Source of the DNA: Pacificoceanicola sp049803835
Lineage (GTDB): Bacteria > Pseudomonadota > Alphaproteobacteria > Rhodobacterales > Rhodobacteraceae
NCBI RefSeq assembly: GCF_049803835.1
Contig: NZ_JBNAGK010000001.1
Coordinates: 186,001-250,000, forward strand
DNA: 64,000 nucleotides
Direction: 5' to 3'
Below, piece after piece: positions 8,166 through 15,237 of this stretch; positions within the stretch are counted from its first letter, which is position 1; every line of letters starts with the position of its first letter. Both the position numbers and the translations under genes were made by a program. The notes beneath the pieces were generated by a model. The model ran no database searches, was not told the DNA's origin, and was given only the letters and a program-made list of their open reading frames with translations.

Positions 8166-9350
8166 TCACATCCCCGCCTCGCTCTCGATCTGCTTGCGGG
8201 ATTTGCGCTCGCGCTCCGTTGCGCTCTTGAGCTGGCCGCAGGCGGCCATGATGTCCTCGCCCCGCGGCGTGCGGATCGGAGAGGCGTAACCAGCCTTGTA
8301 GATGATGTCGGCGAATTTCTCGATCCGCTCCCAGTCGCTGCGCTCATATGGCGAACCCGGCCATTCGTTGAAGGGAATCAGGTTGATCTTGGCGGGAATG
8401 CCCTGGATCAGCTTCACCAGCCGCCGCGCGTCTGCATCCGTGTCGTTCACATCCTTGAGCATGACATATTCGAACGTGATCCGCTCCGAGTTCGACAGGC
8501 GTGGATATTCCCGCAGCGTGTCGAGCAACTCCTTGATGTTCCAACGCTTGTTGATCGGCACGAGCTTGTCGCGCACCGCGTCCGTCGTCGCATGGAAGCT
8601 GACAGCCAGCAAACAGCCGATCTCCTCGGCGCATTTGGCGATCTCCGGCACGACACCGGAGGTCGAGAGCGTGATCCGGCGACGGCTGAGCGCGATGCCC
8701 TCGCCGTCCATCACGATATTCATCGCGTCCCGCACGTTCTCGAAGTTGTAGAGCGGTTCGCCCATGCCCATCAGCACGATGTTCGACAGAAGACGCGGGC
8801 CCGCGTCGCCGGTGCCGACACCCGGCTCCGGCCATTCGTCCAGATCGTCCCGCGCCATCATCACCTGCCCGACGATCTCGCCAGCCGTCAGGTTGCGCAC
8901 CAGCTTCTGCGTGCCGGTGTGGCAGAAGGAACAGGTCAGCGTGCAGCCGACCTGGGAGGAAATGCACAGCGTGCCGCGATCCGTCTCGGGGATGTAGACG
9001 ACCTCGACCTCATGCCCCCCGGCAATGCGCACGAGATACTTGCGCGTGCCATCGGCGCTGACCTGCTTCGAGACCACCTCCGGCACCTCGATCACGAAAT
9101 GCGCGTCGAGCTTGGTCCGATAGTCCTTTGCCAGGTTGGTCATCGCCATGAAGTCGCGCACACCCCAGTGGTACACCCACTGCCAGACCTGATTGACCCG
9201 CATCTTCGCCTGCTTTTCCGGCGTGCCCATCTCGATCAGCGCCTCCCGCAGCGCGTCGCGGGTCAGGCCGACAAGGTTCACCTTGCCCCCCTCCGGCAGC
9301 TTGCGCGGGATGGTCAGAACGTCCTGGGTGATCGGCGCTTCGGAGGCCAT
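8166..9350 (-). CDS. rlmN: Dual-specificity RNA methyltransferase RlmN (23S A2503 / tRNA A37)
   Basis: A 394-residue radical-SAM enzyme that makes 2-methyladenosine at 23S rRNA A2503 and in tRNA. The 4Fe-4S ligands are Cys136, Cys140 and Cys143 (CTLTCSFC), followed by the MGMGEPL SAM-binding loop, the LSTSG strand, and the methyl-carrying Cys in MAACGQL near the C-terminus. I place the start at the ATG at 9350, nine bases after GAAGG; two in-frame ATGs lie 6-9 bases upstream and are too close to that ribosome site. The C-terminal tail is rich in Lys/Arg/Glu. It is a single gene with its own terminator. Confidence 0.95.
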   Translation of the reverse strand: MASEAPITQDVLTIPRKLPEGGKVNLVGLTRDALREALIEMGTPEKQAKMRVNQVWQWVYHWGVRDFMAMTNLAKDYRTKLDAHFVIEVPEVVSKQVSADGTRKYLVRIAGGHEVEVVYIPETDRGTLCISSQVGCTLTCSFCHTGTQKLVRNLTAGEIVGQVMMARDDLDEWPEPGVGTGDAGPRLLSNIVLMGMGEPLYNFENVRDAMNIVMDGEGIALSRRRITLSTSGVVPEIAKCAEEIGCLLAVSFHATTDAVRDKLVPINKRWNIKELLDTLREYPRLSNSERITFEYVMLKDVNDTDADARRLVKLIQGIPAKINLIPFNEWPGSPYERSDWERIEKFADIIYKAGYASPIRTPRGEDIMAACGQLKSATERERKSRKQIESEAGM

Positions 9351-9456
9351 GAACATCATCCTTCGAGAAAAGAAGCCTGTCCCATACAGGATTCGGCCAA
9401 AAACACAAAGGGTCGAGTTGCCCCGACCCTTCACATCATCAACAGCCGCGAACGCG

Positions 9457-9987
9457 TCAGCTGGCGCAGCGCTTCTCGGCATCTTCGACCGCGGCGGTGA
9501 AGCCGAGCAGCGAGAAGGTGTCCTTCGTCGTCGTGCCCCGTGCCGACACCGCCGTCAGCGTCGCATCGGCGCCGCGCTTCATCGCGGTGATCAGCTTGCT
9601 GTCGTCCTGCGACGTCGCCGGCCAGGCCCATTCGCCTTCCGTGTACATCTCGAATTCGGTGCCGCCGACATTCACGTTCACCGTGGAGCCCGGCGCGAAG
9701 GGATAGCCCCCGGTAAAGGCAACCTGACCGTTCACCCCTGCCGTCGGACGGTAGAAGACCATCAGCAGGATCTCGCCCCGCGTCACGGCAACAACCCGCC
9801 CGTCCTTGGTGTTCACGCTTTCCTTGAAGGTGGTCACCGCCCAGCATTCGCGCGGGTCCTGCCCCTCGAAGACAGACCAGTCGGTCATGGCGTCAACGCG
9901 GTTCGTGCTCTCTTCCTGCGCGGTGGCGAAGGTCGCCGTCAGGGTCAGGGCCGTCGCGGCGATCACGCGCACAAAGCTTGAAATCAT
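9457..9987 (-). CDS. Invasion-associated locus B (IalB) family periplasmic protein
   Basis: A 176-residue exported protein. The N-terminal signal peptide ends near ATFATAQ, followed by the IalB-type core: DWSVFEG, a CWAVTTF Cys strand and GGTEFEMYTEGEWAWP. IalB was described in Bartonella as affecting erythrocyte entry, but homologues are widespread in free-living alphaproteobacteria, where the role is unknown; the name should not be read as virulence. The start at 9987 has GGAGG eight bases upstream. It has two Cys, one near the middle and one at the extreme C-terminus, which could pair. Confidence 0.8.
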   Translation of the reverse strand: MISSFVRVIAATALTLTATFATAQEESTNRVDAMTDWSVFEGQDPRECWAVTTFKESVNTKDGRVVAVTRGEILLMVFYRPTAGVNGQVAFTGGYPFAPGSTVNVNVGGTEFEMYTEGEWAWPATSQDDSKLITAMKRGADATLTAVSARGTTTKDTFSLLGFTAAVEDAEKRCAS

Positions 9988-10156
9988 AAGGGCTGCCTCC
10001 AGCTGTCTTTGCCTCAATCGTGACAGGCCACACCCCGGGTTCGTAACCGCCCGTCAAGTGGGAGCAACCTTTTCTCTCGACGGCAGGACATTAGCCTGAA
10101 ATAGCTGAACAACAAAAGCCCTCTTGGCAGAATATCGCTCAGACGTGAGGAGACCC

Positions 10157-11152
10157 ATGACAGCCCCAGCCCTGCTTGCCCAAACCTTCCGTGGACCCTT
10201 CCTGGAGAACGCCCACCTAGGACACGCGGTCATCAGCGACACCCTTGGCGTGGTCGAGGCCTGGGGCGAGGCGGAAGCGGTGGTGCTTCCGCGCAGTTCG
10301 TCGAAAATGATCCAGGCCCTGCCGCTGGTCGCAAGCGGTGCCGCGGATCGTTTCGGGCTGACGGAGAAGCAACTCGCTCTCGCCTGCGCCTCGCACGAGG
10401 GCGCGCCCGAGCATGTTTCCGCCGTTGCGGACTGGCTCTCCACGCTCGACCTCGGGGAACCGGACCTCATTTGCGGACCGCAGCCGTCGCGGGACACCGA
10501 TCTGAAACTCCAGATGATTCGCGATCACGAGGTCCCGTGCCGGCTGCACAACAACTGCTCCGGCAAACACACCGGCTTCCTGACACTGGGCAAGTTCCTT
10601 GGCGCCGGACCGGATTACGTCGATCCCGCGCACCCGGTGCAGAAAAGCTGCCTCGATCTGTTCGAAACGGTCACGGGTCTTGAAAGCCCCGGCTACGGGG
10701 TCGATGGCTGCTCTGCGCCGAACTACGCTACGACCGTGGCTGCGATGGCCCGCGCGATGGCCTGGTACGCCACGGCACATACCCGCGACGACAGCCTGAG
10801 CAAGGCCGGCGCGCGGCTGGTGCAGGCGATGTATGCCTGGCCGGAGATGGTCGCCGGGCGCGGGCGTGCCTGCACCCTGCTGATGCGTGCAGCCAACCAG
10901 CCGGTTGCGGTGAAGACCGGCGCGGATGGATACTTCGTCGCGATCCTTCCCCAGCAGGGTCTGGGTGTGGCGCTGAAAATCGCGGATGGCACCACGCGCG
11001 CTGCGGAATGCGCGATGGCCGCAATCCTGGTCAAACTGGGCGTCGTCGATGCCGGACACCCGGACGTCCGGCGTTTCCTGAACCCGGACATTCTCAACTG
11101 GGACGGCCTTGTGGTCGGCAAGGTTCAACCCGCCGCCAGCCTGCTGTCCTGA
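10157..11152 (+). CDS. Asparaginase of the class 3 (rhizobial ReAV-like) family
   Basis: A 331-residue protein of the asparaginase II family, unrelated to E. coli-type enzymes. It hydrolyses L-asparagine to aspartate and ammonia in the cytoplasm (no signal peptide). Residues that correspond to the described ReAV site are present: Ser48/Lys50 in RSSSK, Ser79 in ASHEG, Lys253 in AVKTG, and the putative zinc ligands Cys134 and Lys137 in NNCSGKHTG plus Cys185 in DGCSAP. The start at 10157 follows GAGGAG. It is a single gene, ending in a bidirectional terminator. Confidence 0.88.
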   Translation: MTAPALLAQTFRGPFLENAHLGHAVISDTLGVVEAWGEAEAVVLPRSSSKMIQALPLVASGAADRFGLTEKQLALACASHEGAPEHVSAVADWLSTLDLGEPDLICGPQPSRDTDLKLQMIRDHEVPCRLHNNCSGKHTGFLTLGKFLGAGPDYVDPAHPVQKSCLDLFETVTGLESPGYGVDGCSAPNYATTVAAMARAMAWYATAHTRDDSLSKAGARLVQAMYAWPEMVAGRGRACTLLMRAANQPVAVKTGADGYFVAILPQQGLGVALKIADGTTRAAECAMAAILVKLGVVDAGHPDVRRFLNPDILNWDGLVVGKVQPAASLLS

Positions 11153-11178
11153 CCCGGAAAACCGACCTGCAAAAAGAA

Positions 11179-11204
11179 AAAGGCGCTGCAACCGCAGCGC
11201 CTTT
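11179..11204. terminator. Bidirectional intrinsic terminator
   Basis: A perfect 11-bp stem AAAGGCGCTGC (11179-11189)/GCAGCGCCTTT (11194-11204) with an AACC loop and an A-rich 5' flank, between the convergent asparaginase and small-peptide genes. Confidence 0.85.
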
Positions 11205-11227
11205 CCTGTTCGTTCCGAGACTGACGA

Positions 11228-11422
11228 TCAGTTCGCGGACGCAGCTGCCGCGATGACTGCGATCAGCAGCAGCGGGATCAGCAGGCCAGCGGAGGACGAG
11301 CTTGCTGCGGTTTCTTCAACCACAACGACGGGCTCCATCACAACGTCGTCCTTGGCGTAGGAACCGGCCATTGCGGAAGTGGCAGCAGCAGCGAAAGCAG
11401 CGGCGAGAGCGATTTTCTTCAT
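11228..11422 (-). CDS. 64-residue envelope peptide with signal and C-terminal membrane segment
   Basis: A very small exported protein: signal peptide (MKKIALAAAFAAAATSAMAG), a short acidic, Val-rich mature segment (DDVVMEPVVVVEE), a Ser-rich linker, then a 20-residue hydrophobic helix (GLLIPLLLIAVIAAAASA) that runs to the C-terminus. After cleavage it would be a roughly 44-residue peptide anchored by its C-terminus with a short periplasmic face. GGAGAAG precedes the ATG at 11422, and a 9-bp inverted repeat lies in its leader. No enzyme function is possible at this size. I recall similar short proteins in related bacteria but cannot verify this here. Confidence 0.75.
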   Translation of the reverse strand: MKKIALAAAFAAAATSAMAGSYAKDDVVMEPVVVVEETAASSSSAGLLIPLLLIAVIAAAASAN

Positions 11423-11439
11423 GTTCTTCTCCAGATATT

Positions 11440-11477
11440 TGCCTGTCACACCCATGTTGAGGAACGTATGACAGGCA
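11440..11477 (-). promoter_or_regulatory. Inverted repeat in the leader of the small peptide gene
   Basis: TGCCTGTCA (11440-11448) and TGACAGGCA (11469-11477) are perfect 9-bp inverted repeats 20 bases apart, starting 18 bases upstream of the ATG at 11422. They could fold as a hairpin in the mRNA leader, near the ribosome site, or be a dimeric operator. Confidence 0.45.
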
Positions 11478-11571
11478 CCCAAGACTTACCTCGTATAATT
11501 GTCTAAACAGCATTTCCGTGCTTTTGCAATTGCATCTTGCGTGGCCCGTTTTGCCGCCTGACCAAGTGTCG

Positions 11572-12168
11572 TCAAATTAGCAACACTTGCGTCCCAACTT
11601 TCGTCATGCCGAAAAGTTCCTTAATGTGTTCATTATAAAGGCCAATGCAGCCATTGGATGAACGCCGTCCGATCTTTCGCGTGTCATGCGTTCCGTGGAT
11701 CCGGTAGTAGGTCCAGCTGAGGTACAGCGCATGGGTGCCGAGGGGGTTGTCCGGCCCCGGTCCGACGTACTCCGGCCACTCCGGATTGCGCTTGCGCATC
11801 GACGGTGTCGGGCGCCATTCCGGTCCTTCGACCTTGCGGACCACCTCGGTCCGGCCCCGCCGCGTCAGATCCTCGGTCAGCGGCACGGACGACGGGTACA
11901 AGTGGTAGCCGCCGGTTTCCTCCCAGAAGTGCAGCGCACGGCTGCTGATATCCACGAGAATCGCTCCGTTGCGCAGATTGGAGAAGTAGGGCTGCCAATC
12001 GAGCGTGCGGAAACTGGAAATGTTGCGGCGGACAACGGAAGAAATGTCGCGTTCAACCTCTGTCGTACCCTCGTTCACGTTCTGCGCGAGGGCGGGTGTC
12101 CCGATCAGCGCAGCCCCGGTTGCGAGAAAACGACGGCGGTTAAACCCTTTCCGGATGGGGGTTTGCAT
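11572..12168 (-). CDS. Tat-exported L,D-transpeptidase (YkuD/ErfK domain)
   Basis: A 198-residue peptidoglycan-modifying enzyme. The N-terminus has a twin-arginine signal (NRRRFLATGAAL, about residues 10-21) ending at ALAQ. The C-terminal YkuD domain has the catalytic signature HGTH ... SSNGCIGLYN with the nucleophilic Cys near residue 175. Such enzymes make 3-3 peptide cross-links or attach proteins to peptidoglycan. It is divergent from a CAP-domain lipoprotein and lies 0.7 kb from a second L,D-transpeptidase gene, so the three may form a cell-wall group. Confidence 0.88.
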   Translation of the reverse strand: MQTPIRKGFNRRRFLATGAALIGTPALAQNVNEGTTEVERDISSVVRRNISSFRTLDWQPYFSNLRNGAILVDISSRALHFWEETGGYHLYPSSVPLTEDLTRRGRTEVVRKVEGPEWRPTPSMRKRNPEWPEYVGPGPDNPLGTHALYLSWTYYRIHGTHDTRKIGRRSSNGCIGLYNEHIKELFGMTKVGTQVLLI

Positions 12169-12318
12169 GGCCTCGGGCTCCTGTCAGTGCGATGAATCAA
12201 TGGTTAATCATATGGCTCCAAAGCCATAGTCGCAATTCAAAGCCGTGTGTTTTGGCGGGCTCACGCCGATGTGGGTTTGATTGGCAACGCCGTGCAGGCT
12301 AAGTGAGGGGTTAACCAT

Positions 12319-12894
12319 ATGATGTCACGAACCGGAACCAACATGAACCGCCGCACCTTTGTCGCCCTGTCCTCCGCCGCGCTCCTCGCCGCCTGCGCGG
12401 AGGCCACCTACAGCACCGCCCTGGGGCCAGACGGAAAGCCCTTGCCGCAGGTCTACCGGATTCCGCCGGGCGCAACGGGGCAGATCCAGTTCCGCGTGCT
12501 CGACTCGGTCAACGCGCTTCGGCAGGCCGCGGGGGCGCAGCCGCTTGCCCTCAATGCTCAACTGAACGCCGCATCCGCCACGCATTCGCGCGATATGTCG
12601 GTGCAAAACCGGCCCTGGCACTTCGGCTCTGACGGATCTTCGCCGATCGACCGCGTGCGACGCGCAGGATATCCGGGTCGCGTGGTCGGAGAGAACATTT
12701 CGGAGACCTTCGAGACCGAACTCGAAACCCTGGCCGCCTGGATGGAAGAGCCGTCGACCCGCAAGGTCATTCTCGATCCGTCCGCCCGCGACCTCGGCTT
12801 TGCCTGGCACCAGGAAGGGGGCGGCAAGATCTGGTGGACGATGATCACCGGCGCACCGGGCCTTTCGGCGATCCCGGGCACCGCCGCAATGTGA
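12319..12894 (+). CDS. CAP (SCP/PR-1)-domain lipoprotein
   Basis: A 191-residue lipoprotein: a short basic segment, the hydrophobic VALSSAALLAAC with lipidation Cys, then a CAP domain with VNALRQAAGAQPL, the HSRDMS helix, HFGSDGSSP and the VVGENISE strand. CAP proteins are secreted; bacterial members are poorly characterised and probably bind or cleave envelope ligands. The start at 12319 has GAGGGG nine bases upstream; a later ATG at 12343 (MNRRTF) would give a more compact signal peptide. TTAACCAT overlaps the start region. It is divergent from one L,D-transpeptidase gene and convergent with another. Confidence 0.82.
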   Translation: MMSRTGTNMNRRTFVALSSAALLAACAEATYSTALGPDGKPLPQVYRIPPGATGQIQFRVLDSVNALRQAAGAQPLALNAQLNAASATHSRDMSVQNRPWHFGSDGSSPIDRVRRAGYPGRVVGENISETFETELETLAAWMEEPSTRKVILDPSARDLGFAWHQEGGGKIWWTMITGAPGLSAIPGTAAM

Positions 12895-12911
12895 TCCAAA
12901 AGGATCACGCC

Positions 12912-13418
12912 TCAGGGCGTGATCCGGATCGGCGTGCCGTCGCGCACCATGGCGTAGATCGTCTCGATCTCGCGATCCTTCACGGCAATGCATCCCGCGG
13001 TCCAGTCGCGCCGGCCGTCACGGTATTTCCGCGGCCGCCCGTGGATGAAGATGTCGCCACCGGGGCTTTTGCCCTCCGCCGCTGCCCGTGCGATGTCCTC
13101 CGCGTTCGGGTAGGAAATCCCGATGCTGAGGTGGAACTTGCTGTCGGGATTGCGGCGGTTGATGAAGTAGTCGCCTTCCGGCGTCCTGCCATCGCCAAGG
13201 AACTGCTTGTGCCCCGCCGGCGCCGGGCCGAGACCCACGCGATAGGTCTTCAGCACCTCGCCGTTGTGCAACAGGTACATGCGCCGCTCGCTCTTGCTGA
13301 CCAGCACATGGGTGACTTCGGGGCCGTTGTACGTCTTGAACTTGCTGCTGCAGGCCGACAGCCCGAGAAACAGGGCCAGAACCAGCCCAACCTTGAGAAA
13401 CTGCATCGATATACCCAT
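12912..13418 (-). CDS. L,D-transpeptidase family lipoprotein
   Basis: A 168-residue lipoprotein (signal peptide with lipobox LSAC, Cys near 23) followed by a YkuD catalytic domain: VSKSERRMYLL, TPEGDYFINRRN, then IFIHGRP and DWTAGCIAV with the nucleophilic Cys. Proteins of this size and layout resemble the E. coli DpaA/YafK-type enzymes; either cross-linking or release of proteins from peptidoglycan is possible. ATGs at 13418 and 13406 are both usable. The stop codon lies in a pair of overlapping hairpins shared with the CAP lipoprotein gene end. Confidence 0.85.
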   Translation of the reverse strand: MGISMQFLKVGLVLALFLGLSACSSKFKTYNGPEVTHVLVSKSERRMYLLHNGEVLKTYRVGLGPAPAGHKQFLGDGRTPEGDYFINRRNPDSKFHLSIGISYPNAEDIARAAAEGKSPGGDIFIHGRPRKYRDGRRDWTAGCIAVKDREIETIYAMVRDGTPIRITP

Positions 13419-13475
13419 TCAGGTTTTTCGAACATCATACCGCAAATGAGGATGTCTCAAAAGAGGACGCAGGCG

Positions 13476-14702
13476 TCAATCCTCCAGATGTAGCCCCGCC
13501 GCCACTTCGACATGCGTGGACCAGCGGAACTGATCGACCACCTGAACGAAATCAAGTACGTAGCCACCCCGCACCAGCGCGGCACAATCCCGCGCAAAGG
13601 TGACGGGATTGCAGGAGACATGTGCGACACGCGGCACCCGGGCGCGGATGATCTCCGCCACCTGCGCTTCGGCCCCGGCGCGGGGCGGGTCGATCACCAC
13701 GCCGGCGAGTCGGTCGAGTTCGTCCAGCATGAGCGGATTGCGGAACAGGTCGCGTGTCTCGTGGGTGAGCAGCTTCATGCCGCTCCCGTTGCGCCAGCCA
13801 TGGTCCAGCGCCTTCAGCATTTGGGCATCGCCCTCGACCGCGTGCACGCGCATCTCCTGCGCCAGCGGCAAGGCGAACGTCCCGCAGCCCGCGAACAGGT
13901 CCGCGACCTTGGCATTGCGGCCCATCGGGCCCAGCGCCTCACGGACCGCGGCGAGCAGCGCCGCCTCGCCCTCGGCTGTCGCTTGCAGGAATGCGCCGGG
14001 CGGCGGTGTGACGTCGGCGGAGCCGAACCGCTGGATCGGCGGGCGGCGGGCAATGACTTCGTCGTCCCAGGCCAGCCGTGCCAGATCGTATTCCCGTCCG
14101 ATGTCGGCCAAGGCGGTCCGAAAGGCCGTGTCGACGGACTTGCCGCCGGTCACCGCCACGTCGAGACCGTTCAGGCTCTCGGTGACCAGAACCGAAAGCT
14201 CCCCCTTTCGGCTCGCCCCCAGCACCGCCAGCGCCTCAACCATCGGCAGGGCCTTTGCCAGCGCGGGCGTCACCAACTGGCAGTTCGGCACCGAAACGAC
14301 GACATCGGAGGATTTCTGATGAAACCCTGCCAGCGCGCCCTTCTTCGTCCGTTTCGCGGAAAAGTTCGCCCGTCGCCGCGAACGTGGCGGCGAAGTCAGG
14401 CAGGGGCGGATCTCGGTGACAAGGTCATGCGCCTCCAGCGCTCGCAGCACTACCTCGGTCTTCCAGCCCTCGACGAAGCTGTCCTTCGCATGCTGCAACT
14501 GGCACCCGCCGCAGGACCGGGCATGGCTGCAGGGCGGCTTCACCCGCTCCGGCACAGGCGTGACGATGCTGGGCGCCGCCATGACCCCGTCCACGATCTC
14601 GCCCGAGACTTCTTCGCCGGGCAGGGCGCCGGGCACGAAAACCGGCCCGGGGGCGATCCCGTCACCCTTGTGGCCGAGCCGTTCTATCCTGATCTGTGTC
14701 AT
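13476..14702 (-). CDS. TrmA/RlmD-type RNA (uracil-5-)-methyltransferase
   Basis: A 408-residue SAM-dependent RNA methyltransferase of the TrmA/RumA family. The N-terminus has a short TRAM-like beta domain, then the 4Fe-4S ligands Cys58, Cys64 and Cys67 (CX5CX2C). The SAM region includes VADLFAGCGTFALPLA; DPPRAGA and HVSCNPVTFARD follow, the latter with the catalytic Cys. It would make 5-methyluridine in rRNA or tRNA; the target cannot be told from sequence. Its ATG lies inside the upstream kinase-like gene (41-base overlap), so it is the last gene of the ABC exporter operon. Confidence 0.88.
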   Translation of the reverse strand: MTQIRIERLGHKGDGIAPGPVFVPGALPGEEVSGEIVDGVMAAPSIVTPVPERVKPPCSHARSCGGCQLQHAKDSFVEGWKTEVVLRALEAHDLVTEIRPCLTSPPRSRRRANFSAKRTKKGALAGFHQKSSDVVVSVPNCQLVTPALAKALPMVEALAVLGASRKGELSVLVTESLNGLDVAVTGGKSVDTAFRTALADIGREYDLARLAWDDEVIARRPPIQRFGSADVTPPPGAFLQATAEGEAALLAAVREALGPMGRNAKVADLFAGCGTFALPLAQEMRVHAVEGDAQMLKALDHGWRNGSGMKLLTHETRDLFRNPLMLDELDRLAGVVIDPPRAGAEAQVAEIIRARVPRVAHVSCNPVTFARDCAALVRGGYVLDFVQVVDQFRWSTHVEVAAGLHLED

Positions 14703-15237
14703 GATCCGGCTCTAACGCGGAAATCCCGGCGCCGTCCAGCGTTTGCAGATAGCGCCGCACGTCGGACTGGCTGCGCAGATGCACGCCGGCTTTGGCCGGC
14801 CCGATTCGCGCCAGCAACGCCAACGGTTTGCGCCGCCCGGTGTGCCGCGTGTCCCAGATCCATTTCGAGAACTCCAGGTTGAACCGCTCCGGACAATCGT
14901 CCTGCATGTCAGGCCGGGTCCGGCCGTAGTACCGCAGCGTCCGCCAGAACACCCGCCACGCCCGCAGCCACAGCGGAAAGTCGAGAAAGATCACGGTATC
15001 GGCGCGGTTGAAACGGTCTTCGTAGGTCACCGAAAGTCCACCTTCGATAATCCATTCGGGCCGCGCCTGCTGCTCCAGCGCCAGGGCGATCTTTTCATGC
15101 AGCGGACGCGGCACCCACCCCGGCAGATGATGGATCCGGTCGATGTGAACCACCGGCAGGCCGGTGCGGTCTCCAAGTTTCCGGGCGAGAGTCGACTTGC
15201 CTGATCCCGGCTGCCCGAGGATCATCACCCGCCTCAT
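14662..15237 (-). CDS. P-loop NTPase, adenylate-kinase/topology-modulation-like
   Basis: A 191-residue small kinase-like NTPase. Walker A is GQPGSGKST (about residues 8-16), followed by HIDRIHHLPGW and IIEGGLSVTY, a pattern of the FlaR-type topology-modulation proteins, which are adenylate-kinase relatives of unproven function. A WLRAWRVFWRTLRYYGRTRPD helix block would be the lid region. The C-terminal 30 or so residues are encoded in DNA that also encodes the start of the RNA methyltransferase. It overlaps the exporter gene upstream by an ATGA. Confidence 0.75.
   Translation of the reverse strand: MRRVMILGQPGSGKSTLARKLGDRTGLPVVHIDRIHHLPGWVPRPLHEKIALALEQQARPEWIIEGGLSVTYEDRFNRADTVIFLDFPLWLRAWRVFWRTLRYYGRTRPDMQDDCPERFNLEFSKWIWDTRHTGRRKPLALLARIGPAKAGVHLRSQSDVRRYLQTLDGAGISALEPDHDTDQDRTARPQG

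Noticed and set aside
9457..9987. Reading the IalB homologue as a virulence factor.
   Set aside because: The family is widespread in free-living alphaproteobacteria and no other virulence gene is present.
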